Assembly: GCA_900554645.1 (NCBI GenBank)
Contig: USIE01000011.1
Coordinates: forward strand, 1-34,993
DNA length: 34,993 bases
Direction of reading: 5' to 3'
DNA from: an uncultured Collinsella sp.
Lineage (GTDB): Bacteria > Actinomycetota > Coriobacteriia > Coriobacteriales > Coriobacteriaceae
A program made the translations under genes and the position numbers. This document shows positions 1 to 7,769 of the stretch, piece after piece. Below the pieces are notes generated by a model. That model searched no databases. It was not told the origin of the DNA and saw nothing but the letters and a program-made list of their open reading frames with translations. The first letter of the stretch is position 1. The number at the start of each line of letters is the position of its first letter.

Positions 1-49
1 CTGCCGCTCGCAGTCTCATCCCGACGTCGTACAAAGCGTTTCCAGCCAT

Positions 50-89
50 AAAAAAGCCTCCCATTTCTTGTGTCCAAGAAATGGGAGGC
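50..89 (-). terminator. Rho-independent terminator after gpmI
   Basis: A perfect 15-bp stem (56-70 with 75-89) closes a 4-nt loop. On the minus strand it is followed by a run of six T (complement of 50-55), so it ends the gap-pgk-tpiA-gpmI transcription unit. The plus-strand side has no T-run, so it appears one-directional. Confidence 0.93.
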
Positions 90-115
90 AGTTCAGAAAC
101 GCTTGGCGTTTTCTT

Positions 116-1669
116 TTAGGCCTCGGCGGCGAGCACGCGGCCCGTCATCTCGGCGGAAGGCTCCAGACCAGCCATGGTGAGCATAGTCGGGGCGATATCG
201 GATAGACGACCGTCCTCGATACCGGTGAGCTGTGCCTTCTCATCAACGATGATGAACGGCACGCGGTTGGTGGTGTGAGCCGTAAACGGATGCTTGGAAC
301 CGTCGGAAGCAACGTCAAACATGTGATCGGCGTTGCCGTGGTCGGCGGTAATCAACGCAAAGCCGCCCTTGGCGAGAATCGCCGGGACAACCTTGGACAG
401 GGCATCGTCAACAGCCTCGACGGCCTTAACGGCAGCGTCGAAGACACCGGTGTGACCAACCATGTCGCAGTTCGCGAAGTTCACGATGTAGAAATCAGCG
501 CGATCCTCGTTGATGGCGGCGACAAGCTTCTCGGTAACCTCGGGAGCGCTCATCTCGGGCTGCAGATCGTAGGTAGCGACCTTGGGGGAAGCGACGAGCA
601 CGCGCTCCTCGCCCTCCTTGGGCTCCTCGATGCCGCCGTTGAGGAAGAACGTCACGTGGGCGTACTTCTCGGTCTCGGCAGTGTGCAGCTGCTTCAGGCC
701 ATTGGCGGCGATGACGTCGGCCAGGACGTTCTCGGGGAACGTCTTGGGGAAGGCGACCTCGACGTCAAACGTCGGATCGTACTCGGTCATCGTCACAAAG
801 TGCGAGAGCTTAATCTGCTCGCGCTCAAAGCCGTCGAACTCCTTGTCCGTAAACACGCGGGTCATCTGACGGGCGCGGTCGGGACGGAAGTTGAAGAAGA
901 TGGCCGCGTCGCCCTCGTGGATGCCCTCATTGTGGGCAGCGAAGGGCTCGACGAACTCGTCGCCGCGCGGATCCTTCTCGTAGTAGGCCTTGATGCCGGC
1001 AACGGGGTCGGTATCGGCATCGGACGCATTGACCATGACGTCGTAGGCACGCTGGATGCGCTCCCAACGGTTGTCGCGGTCCATGGCCCAATAGCGGCCC
1101 GAGACGGTGGCGACGCGAGCGTCGCAACCGGTCTCCTCGGAGATCTTAGCCAGGAAGGCGCAGAACTCGCTCATGTAGCCAGCACCGGACTGCGGGTCGA
1201 CGTCGCGGCCGTCCATAAAGGCGTGGACACGAACGGTCTTGACGCCATGCTGGGCAGCCATCTTGACCAGAGCCTCGACGTGGTTCATATGGGAATGAAC
1301 ACCGCCAGGGCTCATAAGGCCCATAAGGTGAAGGGTCTTGCCGTCAGCCTTGACATCGTCCATAGCCTTGACGAAAACCTCGTTCTTGGCGATGGAGCCG
1401 TCCTTGATGGCATTGTTGATGCGCGAAAGCTCCTGGAACACGATGCGGCCGGCACCGATGTTGAGGTGACCCACCTCGGAGTTACCCATCTGGCCGTCGG
1501 GAAGGCCCACGTCCTCGCCCGAAGCACCGAGCGTGGTGTGGGGGTACTTCTCGTACAGGCCATCAAGGAAGGGCGTCTTGGCAGCGGCGACGGCGTTCTC
1601 GCCATCGGCCGGAGCAAGGCCGCAGCCATCCATGATAATCAGGAGTGCAGGAAGATGACGTTGTGCCAT
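116..1669 (-). CDS. gpmI: 2,3-bisphosphoglycerate-independent phosphoglycerate mutase
   Basis: This cytoplasmic glycolytic enzyme interconverts 3- and 2-phosphoglycerate without a bisphosphoglycerate cofactor, using two metal ions (usually Mn). At 517 aa it is the normal length for the family. The N-terminal metal motif MDGCG (13-17) replaces the more usual LDGWG. The Ser that forms the phosphoenzyme is Ser64 in GNSEVGH, and the metal-binding motif TADHGNADH lies near the C-terminus. It is the last gene of the glycolytic cluster: the ATG is 5 bp after the tpiA stop and a strong terminator follows the TAA. The ribosome site is weak, so it probably relies on coupling to tpiA. Identification is secure; only the Trp-to-Cys change in the first motif is slightly unusual. 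Confidence 0.97.
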   Translation of the reverse strand: MAQRHLPALLIIMDGCGLAPADGENAVAAAKTPFLDGLYEKYPHTTLGASGEDVGLPDGQMGNSEVGHLNIGAGRIVFQELSRINNAIKDGSIAKNEVFVKAMDDVKADGKTLHLMGLMSPGGVHSHMNHVEALVKMAAQHGVKTVRVHAFMDGRDVDPQSGAGYMSEFCAFLAKISEETGCDARVATVSGRYWAMDRDNRWERIQRAYDVMVNASDADTDPVAGIKAYYEKDPRGDEFVEPFAAHNEGIHEGDAAIFFNFRPDRARQMTRVFTDKEFDGFEREQIKLSHFVTMTEYDPTFDVEVAFPKTFPENVLADVIAANGLKQLHTAETEKYAHVTFFLNGGIEEPKEGEERVLVASPKVATYDLQPEMSAPEVTEKLVAAINEDRADFYIVNFANCDMVGHTGVFDAAVKAVEAVDDALSKVVPAILAKGGFALITADHGNADHMFDVASDGSKHPFTAHTTNRVPFIIVDEKAQLTGIEDGRLSDIAPTMLTMAGLEPSAEMTGRVLAAEA

Positions 1670-1674
1670 ATGTC

Positions 1675-2442
1675 CTACTCGCCTGCCTTGACGACCATAG
1701 AGGCGAAGTCGGCAGCCTTGAGCGAAGCGCCGCCCACGAGGGCGCCGTCAACGTCGGGCTTGGCGACGAGCTCGGCGATGTTTCCGGGCTTGGCGGAACC
1801 GCCATACAGCACGCGGATGCCGTTAGCGAGCTCCTCGCCGAACATCTCTTTGAGGGTCTCACGGATAGCACCGCAGACCTCCTGAGCGTCCTCGGCGGTA
1901 GCGGTCTTGCCTGTGCCGATGGCCCAGATGGGCTCGTAGGCGACGACGACCTGCTTGGGGCAGGTGATCTCAAGGCCAGCAAGGCCAGCCTTGACCTGGT
2001 TCACGACGTGCTCGACATAGGTGCCAGCCTCGCGGACCTCGAGGGACTCGCCGCAGCAGAAGACGGGAACAAGGCCGGCGGCAACGAGAGCCTTGGCCTT
2101 CTTGTTCTGGTCCTCGTCGGTCTCGTGGAAGTAGTCGCGACGCTCGGAGTGACCGATGATGCAGTAGGTGCAGCCAGCGGACTTGAGCATGTCGCAAGAG
2201 GACTCGCCGGTGAAGGCACCCTTGGCCTCCCAGTACACGTTCTGTGCACCGAGGGCGATGGGGGCAGCCTGAATGCGGTCATGAACCGTGGTGATGTCGA
2301 TGGTCGGAGGGCAGACGAGCACCTCGACGCCAGCCGGAACCTCGGGCAGAGCCTGAGCCAGCTCGTCGGCGAGCTTGGCAGCCTCGGCGACGTCGTTGTT
2401 CATCTTCCAGTTACCAGCGATAAGAAGGGTGCGATTAGGCAT
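1675..2442 (-). CDS. tpiA: Triose-phosphate isomerase
   Basis: It interconverts dihydroxyacetone phosphate and glyceraldehyde-3-phosphate in the cytoplasm. From the ATG at 2442 the protein is 255 aa, the standard TIM-barrel length. Catalytic residues are visible: Lys13 in GNWKMN, His98 in IIGHSE and Glu170 in AYEPIWAIGTGK. The open frame runs further upstream, but those extra residues have no family counterpart and lie inside pgk, so the internal ATG is chosen. The start overlaps the pgk stop by 8 bp, which suggests translational coupling. gpmI follows 5 bp downstream. Confidence 0.97.
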   Translation of the reverse strand: MPNRTLLIAGNWKMNNDVAEAAKLADELAQALPEVPAGVEVLVCPPTIDITTVHDRIQAAPIALGAQNVYWEAKGAFTGESSCDMLKSAGCTYCIIGHSERRDYFHETDEDQNKKAKALVAAGLVPVFCCGESLEVREAGTYVEHVVNQVKAGLAGLEITCPKQVVVAYEPIWAIGTGKTATAEDAQEVCGAIRETLKEMFGEELANGIRVLYGGSAKPGNIAELVAKPDVDGALVGGASLKAADFASMVVKAGE

Positions 2443-3625
2443 CGAGAAGCGCCTCCACTCCGGGCAGGGCCTTACCCTCGACGAGCTCCATGGAAGCGCC
2501 GCCACCGGTGGAGATCCAGCTCATCTTGTCGGCCAGGTTGAACTTGTTGACAGCTGCGACAGAGTCGCCACCGCCGATGATCGAGGTGCAGTCGGCCTCG
2601 GCAACAGCCTCGGCGATAGCCTGGGTGCCGTGAGCGAAGTTGTCGAACTCGAAGACGCCCATGGGGCCATTCCAGAACACGGTCTTGGCGCCCTTGACGG
2701 CCTCGGCATAGAGCTCCTCGGTCTTGGGGCCGATGTCCATGCCCTCACGATCGTCGGGGATAGCGTCGGAAGCGACAACCTCGGGGACAGCGTCCTCGCC
2801 AAAGTGATCGGCAACGCGGTTGTCGATGGGGAGCAGGATCTTGACGCCCTTCTCCTCGGCCTTCTTGAGCATCTCGCCGGCGCGCTCGACCCAGTCCTCT
2901 TCCTTGAGGGACTGACCAACGGACAGGCCCTGAGCCAGGAAGAAGGTGTAGGCCATGCCGCCACCGATGATCAGGGTGTCAGCGGAGTCGATGAGGTGAT
3001 CGAGAACGCCGATCTTGGAGGAAACCTTGGAACCGCCGACGATAGCGACGAAGGGGCGCTCGGGCTCGGCGAAGATGCCGGTCAGCGTGTCGACCTCCTT
3101 CTCGAGCAGGAAGCCAGCGACGGCAGGCAGGTAAGCGGCGGGGCCCACGACGGAACCCTGGGCGCGGTGGGCGGTGCCGAAGGCATCGAGAACGAAGACG
3201 TCGCCATAGGAAGCGAGCTTCTTGGCGATCTCGGGATCGTTCTTCTTCTCACGCTTATCGAAGCGGACGTTCTCGAGAACGAGAACCTTGCCCGGCTCGA
3301 CGGCAGCGACAGCCTCGGCAGCCTTCTCGCCGTAGGTGTCGGCGACAAAGGAGACGTCGAGACCGGAGAGCTCGGCGAGCTTCTTGGCGACGGGCTCGAG
3401 GGAGAGCTCGGGCTGGAAGCCGGTGCCCTCGGGACGGCCGAGGTGGCTCATGAGGATGACGCGAGCGTTGTGCTCGACGAGGTAGTTGATGGTGGGCAGG
3501 GCAGCCTTGATACGGGTGGTGTCGCCAACGACGCCATCCTTGATCGGCACGTTAAAGTCAACGCGGACGAGAACGCGCTTGCCGTCGACATCGATGTCGC
3601 GGACGGTCTTCTTGGTAAAGGCCAT
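2435..3625 (-). CDS. pgk: Phosphoglycerate kinase
   Basis: This cytoplasmic monomer transfers phosphate from 1,3-bisphosphoglycerate to ADP. From the ATG at 3625 it is 396 aa, a typical length, starting MAFTKKTVRD. Visible motifs are RVDFNVP near the N-terminus, SHLGRPEG (substrate binding), NGPMGVFEF, and GGGDSVAAV near the C-terminus (nucleotide binding). A 12-residue upstream extension of the frame is rejected because GAAAGG-type ribosome-binding sequence precedes the chosen ATG and the extension is not family-like. It lies downstream of gap, separated by a terminator, and its stop overlaps the tpiA start by 8 bp. Confidence 0.97.
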   Translation of the reverse strand: MAFTKKTVRDIDVDGKRVLVRVDFNVPIKDGVVGDTTRIKAALPTINYLVEHNARVILMSHLGRPEGTGFQPELSLEPVAKKLAELSGLDVSFVADTYGEKAAEAVAAVEPGKVLVLENVRFDKREKKNDPEIAKKLASYGDVFVLDAFGTAHRAQGSVVGPAAYLPAVAGFLLEKEVDTLTGIFAEPERPFVAIVGGSKVSSKIGVLDHLIDSADTLIIGGGMAYTFFLAQGLSVGQSLKEEDWVERAGEMLKKAEEKGVKILLPIDNRVADHFGEDAVPEVVASDAIPDDREGMDIGPKTEELYAEAVKGAKTVFWNGPMGVFEFDNFAHGTQAIAEAVAEADCTSIIGGGDSVAAVNKFNLADKMSWISTGGGASMELVEGKALPGVEALLDA

Positions 3626-3648
3626 GTTTGCTTCTACCTTTCGTACGT

Positions 3649-3671
3649 GTCTGCCTCCCATTACGGCAGAC
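3649..3671 (-). other. Hairpin in the pgk leader
   Basis: A perfect 7-bp inverted repeat (3649-3655 with 3665-3671, 9-nt loop) lies between the gap terminator and the pgk ribosome site. There is no T-run after it. It may protect the 5' end of the pgk message or be a processing product boundary; that role is inferred. Confidence 0.5.
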
Positions 3672-3681
3672 GATTTCCTAT

Positions 3682-3728
3682 AAAAAGGGCGCGACCCTAG
3701 GGTGTAAGCCCTATAAGGCCGCGCCCTT
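3682..3728 (-). terminator. Intrinsic terminator between gap and pgk
   Basis: A 9-bp stem (3685-3693 with 3720-3728) encloses a second 5-bp stem, and on the minus strand it ends in a T-tract (complement of 3682-3686). It lies 3' of gap and 5' of pgk, so it would reduce read-through and let gap be expressed at a different level from pgk-tpiA-gpmI. No clear separate pgk promoter was found, so partial read-through is likely. Confidence 0.82.
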
Positions 3729-3765
3729 CTTTAGACGCTCAACGAGCTATTCGCTAAAAGCTAAA

Positions 3766-4791
3766 TTAAGCAACGAACTTCTCGAAGTACTTGATGGTGC
3801 GGACCATCTGAGAGGTGTAGGAGTTCTCGTTGTCGTACCAAGAGGTGACCTGAACGAGGGTCTGGCCGTTGCCGAGGTCAGAGCACATGGTCTGAGTGGC
3901 GTCGAAGATGGAGCCGTGGGTCTCGCCGATGATGTCGGTGGAGACGATGTCGTCCTCGTTGTAACCGAAGGTCTCGGAGATGGTGGAAGCGTAGGCCTTC
4001 ATAGCGGCGTTGACCTCGTCGACGGTGACCTTCTTGTCGACGACAGCGTAGAGGTTGGTGATGGAGCCGGTCGGCGTCGGGACGCGCTGGGCGGCACCGA
4101 TGAGCTTACCGTTGAGCTCGGGGAGAACCAGGCCGATAGCCTTGGCAGCACCGGTGGTGTTGGGGACGATGTTGACGGCGCAGGCGCGGCTACGACGCTT
4201 GTTGCCCTTGCGCTGCGGGCCGTCGAGCGGCATCTGGTCGCCGGTCCAGGCGTGAATGGTGGTCATGATGCCGGACACGATGGGAGCGAAGTCGTTCAGA
4301 CCCTTGGCCATCGGGGCGAGGCAGTTGGTGGTGCAGGAAGCAGCGGAGATGATGTTGTCCTCAGCGGTCAGCGTCTCGTGGTTGACGTTGTACACGATGG
4401 TGGGCAGATCGCTGCCGGCCGGAGCGGAGATGACGACCTTCTTGGCGCCAGCGTTGATGTGGGCCTGAGCCTTAGCCTTGCTGGTGTAGAAGCCGGTGCA
4501 CTCGAGAACGACGTCGACGTCGAGGTCGCCCCAAGGCAGGTTGTTGGCGTCGGCCTCCTTGTAGATCTTGATCTCCTTGCCGTCAACGGTGATGGAATCC
4601 TCGCCAGCAACGACCTCGTGATCGCGAGCGTAGTTGCCCTGCGTGGAGTCGTACTTCAGCAGGTAAGCGAGCATATCGGGAGAGGTGAGGTCGTTGATAG
4701 CGACGATCTCGGAGCCCTCATGACCGAACATCTGACGGAAAGCCAGACGACCGATGCGACCGAAGCCGTTAATAGCAACCTTTACTGCCAT
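3766..4791 (-). CDS. gap: Glyceraldehyde-3-phosphate dehydrogenase, NAD-type
   Basis: It oxidises glyceraldehyde-3-phosphate to 1,3-bisphosphoglycerate with NAD. From the ATG at 4791 the protein is 341 aa, starting [15 protein letters not shown] (Rossmann motif at 7-15). Asp34 in AIND favours NAD over NADP. The catalytic pair is Cys153 in SAASCTTNC and His180 in TTIHAWTGD. The start is fixed by an AAAGGAG ribosome site 7 nt upstream (about 4797-4803); an upstream 34-residue extension of the frame is AT-rich and not conserved. It follows whiA on the same strand with a 193-bp gap containing a probable promoter and an operator-like palindrome. Confidence 0.97.
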   Translation of the reverse strand: MAVKVAINGFGRIGRLAFRQMFGHEGSEIVAINDLTSPDMLAYLLKYDSTQGNYARDHEVVAGEDSITVDGKEIKIYKEADANNLPWGDLDVDVVLECTGFYTSKAKAQAHINAGAKKVVISAPAGSDLPTIVYNVNHETLTAEDNIISAASCTTNCLAPMAKGLNDFAPIVSGIMTTIHAWTGDQMPLDGPQRKGNKRRSRACAVNIVPNTTGAAKAIGLVLPELNGKLIGAAQRVPTPTGSITNLYAVVDKKVTVDEVNAAMKAYASTISETFGYNEDDIVSTDIIGETHGSIFDATQTMCSDLGNGQTLVQVTSWYDNENSYTSQMVRTIKYFEKFVA

Positions 4792-4863
4792 TGTGTCTCC
4801 TTTCGTAAGGCCCCCGCGAGCTACAGCGCCCGCCGTTGAGGCCCACAAACTAACCACTCGCCT

Positions 4864-4869
4864 AATATA
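4864..4869 (-). promoter_or_regulatory. Candidate gap -10 element
   Basis: In the AT-rich stretch upstream of gap, the minus strand carries TATATT, about 70 nt before the ATG, preceded by an A-tract. A matching -35 is poor at usual spacing. It is the best -10-like hexamer seen in this spacer, but the call is weak. Confidence 0.35.
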
Positions 4870-4925
4870 CCTTTTTTTTGACTTGAATTTCACGAGAATG
4901 CTCGAAATTGAAAATCAAATTTACG

Positions 4926-4939
4926 TTAAAACGTTTTAA
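4926..4939. promoter_or_regulatory. Palindromic operator-like site upstream of gap
   Basis: A perfect 14-bp palindrome, TTAAAACGTTTTAA, lies about 135 bp upstream of the gap start. Its AAACGTTT core resembles sites bound by LacI/GalR-family regulators. A related site (17633-17644) precedes the sialate importer. Binding is inferred only from symmetry and recurrence. Confidence 0.45.
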
Positions 4940-4984
4940 AGAATAAAATAGCAGCTAAATCCGTATATAAGTCGATACTTCAAA

Positions 4985-5914
4985 CTACCTGTTTGCTTCA
5001 ATGAGCTTTTCAAGCCGTAAAACACGATGGTAGAGGGCCGACTTCGACAAGGGAGGGTCAGCCATCTCCCCTAAATCACGCAGCGACAGATCGGGATAGC
5101 GCTCGCGCAGGTCGCAAAAGACCGCCAAGGCATCCGGAAGCGCATCGCGAAGGCCGCGCTGCTCGAGCTCATCGATAAGCGCAAGCTGATGTTGGGCAGC
5201 ACCGGCGCTTCTGGTCTGGTTGGCCAGCTCGGCATTCACGCGACGGTTCACATCGTTCTTAACCAACTTGACCGCGCGTGCCTCCTCAATCTCGGTAACG
5301 CTGCGCTTGGCACCAATCAGCTTTAATAGATGCTCGATTTCCTCGGCGCTCTTAATGTACACGGCATATGACCCCCGCCGTGCATTAACACGAGCATGGA
5401 CCCCAATCTGCTCCAACAGATCGCAAAGCCCCTTGGCATATTGCTCGCCCTGCACCGCGATCTCCAAATGAAAATCGCCGCGTGGATCGGCCACGAAGCC
5501 GCCCGCGATGAGCGCGCCGCGGATATAGGCAAGTCTACAGCAAGGACGGGCAACGATATGTCGGGGCACGCCGGCGACAAGTCCTCCCCTACGGTCGAGA
5601 ATGCCCAGCAGCACCAGAGCCTTGTCCAGGTCGGGTTGATCGGGCAGGGTAATGAGATAGTTACGGACCTTATGCAAGACCGATTTACGAACGGTGAATT
5701 CCGTTTTGAGCTTAAGGATGCGATGCGTCAGCGTGATCATCGTGCGCGCGACGGCTCCCGTCTCAGTCGCAACTGTCAAACGATACCGCCCAGAGCCGGT
5801 AAGCGAGAGCGTACCACTCACGCGCGTGAGGGCGGCAAGTGTCGACAAGTCGCAGTATTCACATTCGGGTTCGCAGCGCGCAAGCTCGTCGCGCACCTCA
5901 GCGGTAAACGACAT
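4985..5914 (-). CDS. whiA: Sporulation/cell-division regulator WhiA homologue
   Basis: WhiA is a DNA-binding protein built from an N-terminal domain related to LAGLIDADG homing endonucleases and a C-terminal helix-turn-helix. It controls sporulation in streptomycetes and influences division or chromosome segregation elsewhere. This 309-aa protein has the usual length. The family signatures are visible: an N-terminal SFTAEVRDELAR, a middle VNRRVNAELANQ (about 225-236), and a C-terminal region LSLRDLGEMADPPLSKSALYHRVLRLEKL forming the HTH with the conserved PPLSKSA-type turn. It starts 6 bp after the rapZ stop, so the two are probably one unit. Non-sporulating Coriobacteriia keep it, so its role here is likely in division. 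Confidence 0.95.
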   Translation of the reverse strand: MSFTAEVRDELARCEPECEYCDLSTLAALTRVSGTLSLTGSGRYRLTVATETGAVARTMITLTHRILKLKTEFTVRKSVLHKVRNYLITLPDQPDLDKALVLLGILDRRGGLVAGVPRHIVARPCCRLAYIRGALIAGGFVADPRGDFHLEIAVQGEQYAKGLCDLLEQIGVHARVNARRGSYAVYIKSAEEIEHLLKLIGAKRSVTEIEEARAVKLVKNDVNRRVNAELANQTRSAGAAQHQLALIDELEQRGLRDALPDALAVFCDLRERYPDLSLRDLGEMADPPLSKSALYHRVLRLEKLIEANR

Positions 5915-5920
5915 GCAGGC

Positions 5921-6823
5921 CTATGCCTTCGTGTTGGCGCGCGACAGATCGCGGTGGGAGATGCTCACGTGATACTGGGCGCCTTCCAGGTAACGGGCCG
6001 TGGCCTCGGCAATGGCGACGCTACGGTGCTGTCCGCCCGTGCAGCCGATGGCGATAGAAAGCTGCGGTTTACCCTCCGCGATATAGCCCGGCATCACTGT
6101 ATCGAGCAGCTGTGTCCAAGCCTTCCAAAACTCCTGCGTCTTGGGATGGTCCAGAACAAAATCGGAGACCTTTTTATCGAGACCGGTCATCGTGCGCATC
6201 TCGGGATCGTAGAACGGATTGGGCAGGAAGCGGACGTCGATCATAATGTCCGCCTCGACGGGCATGCCGTGCTTAAAGCCAAACGAGAACACGTGGACGT
6301 CCATGAGCTGTTGGTCGGACAGTTCGGAAAATGCCATACGTAGCTTGTTGCGCAGCGCAGAGGTGCGCAGACGGCTCGTGTCGATAATCATATCGGCTCG
6401 ATCGCGCACGCCCTGCAGCTGAAGGCGCTCGCGCTGAATGGCATCGGCCGTAGTCTCCCCCGGCTTGGCAATGGGATGACGGCGGCGATTTTCGCTGTAG
6501 CGACGAATCAGCACCTCGTCAGAAGCCTCCAGGAACACGATGTCGCAGCTCATCTCGCGTTCTTCGAGCGCGGCGACCGCATCGAGCAACTCGTCAAACA
6601 GTCCCTGGCTACGCAAATCGCAGGTGACGGCGAGATGCCTGCCCACGCCCGTATTGATGCCGACGAGCTCGGCAAGCTGGGCGATGAGACGCGGAGGTAG
6701 GTTATCAATGCAAAAATAGCCCATGTCCTCGAACACGTGCATGGCCTGTGTGCGGCCCGATCCGGACATTCCGGTGATGATGACGATATCGGGGATGCGC
6801 TCCGAGCGCTCCGCCGCATCCAT
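5921..6823 (-). CDS. rapZ: RNase adapter / nucleotide-binding protein RapZ (YvcJ family)
   Basis: RapZ-family proteins bind nucleotides. In E. coli, RapZ senses glucosamine-6-phosphate and guides RNase E to the GlmZ RNA; the actinobacterial role is unclear. From the ATG at 6823 the protein is 300 aa. The Walker A is GMSGSGRT (18-25), with Arg in place of Lys as in many actinobacterial members. VFEDMGYFCIDNLPP follows, and the C-terminal domain has GCTGGQHRSV. The start is chosen for an AAGGGAG ribosome site just upstream; a longer frame of 18 residues lacks one. It is followed by whiA after 6 bp. The nan operon, whose product leads to amino-sugar phosphates, lies directly upstream but ends at a terminator. 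Confidence 0.94.
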   Translation of the reverse strand: MDAAERSERIPDIVIITGMSGSGRTQAMHVFEDMGYFCIDNLPPRLIAQLAELVGINTGVGRHLAVTCDLRSQGLFDELLDAVAALEEREMSCDIVFLEASDEVLIRRYSENRRRHPIAKPGETTADAIQRERLQLQGVRDRADMIIDTSRLRTSALRNKLRMAFSELSDQQLMDVHVFSFGFKHGMPVEADIMIDVRFLPNPFYDPEMRTMTGLDKKVSDFVLDHPKTQEFWKAWTQLLDTVMPGYIAEGKPQLSIAIGCTGGQHRSVAIAEATARYLEGAQYHVSISHRDLSRANTKA

Positions 6824-6852
6824 GGCATCTCCCTTTTGCATGTGCTGCCTCC

Positions 6853-6891
6853 CAAAAACAAGCGCGGGACCCAGCAACCCGGATCCCGCGC
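6853..6891 (-). terminator. Terminator at the end of the nan/ABC operon
   Basis: An 8-bp GC-rich stem (6862-6869 with 6884-6891) is followed on the minus strand by TTGTTTTTGG (complement of about 6852-6861). It lies between nanE and rapZ and marks the end of the nine-gene cassette. Confidence 0.85.
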
Positions 6892-6942
6892 GGTCAATTG
6901 CCTATATTGAGTATACCGCCCCGAGCGGATACGAGGCCTGTC

Positions 6943-7629
6943 TTACGCCTCAAGCGCAGCCTTGAACCAACTCGTAATACTCGTGGGGTGTGTGATGGCG
7001 GTGCCGACGACAACGGCCCAGGCGCCAGCATCGATCGCGGCGCGAGCCTCCTCGGGCGTGTGCACGCGGCCCTCGCAGATGATGGGAAGACCGGGGAATT
7101 CCTCGGTCGCCTGACGCAGGAGCGGCAGATCGGGGCCATCGGCCATGGTGCAGTCGATGGCGGCGACGCCGTGAGAAAGCGTGGTGGATACCAGGTCAAA
7201 GCCCATATCAACAGCACGGCGAATGTCCTCGATGGTGGCACAATCGGCCATCAGGAGCACACCCTCCTCGTGCAGCGGGCGGAAGGTATCCTCGACCGTC
7301 TTACCATCGGGGCGCGGACGATCGGTGGCGTCGATCGCCACGATATCGGCACCGGCAGCAACGCAGGCGCGAGCGTGACGCAGCGTCGGCGTGATGTAAA
7401 CGCCCTCGTGCCCATCCTTCCACAGGCCGATAACAGGAACCTCACAGCGGCCCTTAATGGCGGCAATGTCGGCAAGGCCCTGGCAGCGAATGGCGGCGGC
7501 GCCGCCAAGCTCGCAAGCGCGGGACATTTGAGCCATGGTCTCGGGCGTACGAAGCGGCTCGCCCATATACGCCTGAACGCTCACGACGAGCTTGCCCTTC
7601 AGGGATTGAATCAAAGGATCGACGGTCAT
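6943..7629 (-). CDS. nanE: N-acetylmannosamine-6-phosphate 2-epimerase
   Basis: NanE converts ManNAc-6-phosphate to GlcNAc-6-phosphate, the last dedicated step of sialic acid breakdown, in the cytoplasm. From the ATG at 7629 it is 228 aa, the normal TIM-barrel length. Motifs seen are an N-terminal LVVSVQAYMGEPL, GLWKDGH with Lys71 at the place of the family's catalytic Lys, AIDATDRPRP (99-107), and CEGRVHTPEEA carrying the conserved Glu. A 13-residue upstream extension is rejected as not family-like and lacking a ribosome site. It is the last gene of the operon, separated from nanK by a strongly folded spacer and followed by a terminator. NanE is specific enough to anchor the sialate interpretation of the cluster. 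Confidence 0.94.
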   Translation of the reverse strand: MTVDPLIQSLKGKLVVSVQAYMGEPLRTPETMAQMSRACELGGAAAIRCQGLADIAAIKGRCEVPVIGLWKDGHEGVYITPTLRHARACVAAGADIVAIDATDRPRPDGKTVEDTFRPLHEEGVLLMADCATIEDIRRAVDMGFDLVSTTLSHGVAAIDCTMADGPDLPLLRQATEEFPGLPIICEGRVHTPEEARAAIDAGAWAVVVGTAITHPTSITSWFKAALEA

Positions 7630-7654
7630 GTTCGACTCAACCTTTCTCAAAACA

Positions 7655-7752
7655 GCCTTCTGAGACACCGCACCTTGACGTTCAAACCGTCGCTCGCGTA
7701 CCGAAGTACGCTTCGCTCCTCTTTCACGTCAATCTGCGGCACCTCAGAAGGC
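7655..7752 (-). repeat. 98-nt imperfect palindrome between nanK and nanE
   Basis: The two arms pair in a single register (7655 with 7752, inwards). The pairs are ten perfect, three G-U on the transcribed strand, five more, a 2-nt mismatch, seven more, a tandem GA mismatch, and two more. A loose internal loop follows, and then a 6-bp tip closed on a TTCG tetraloop with a C-G closing pair (7701-7706). The fold suits the minus-strand transcript best. A weak T-run follows. It may tune expression of nanE or be a dispersed REP/MITE-like repeat. Confidence 0.75.
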
Positions 7753-7769
7753 GCACTTGGTAGTTATGT

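Noticed and set aside
275..1885. A 536-codon plus-strand open frame opposite gpmI and tpiA
   Set aside because: It lies opposite two conserved glycolytic genes, has no domain and no ribosome-binding site of note.
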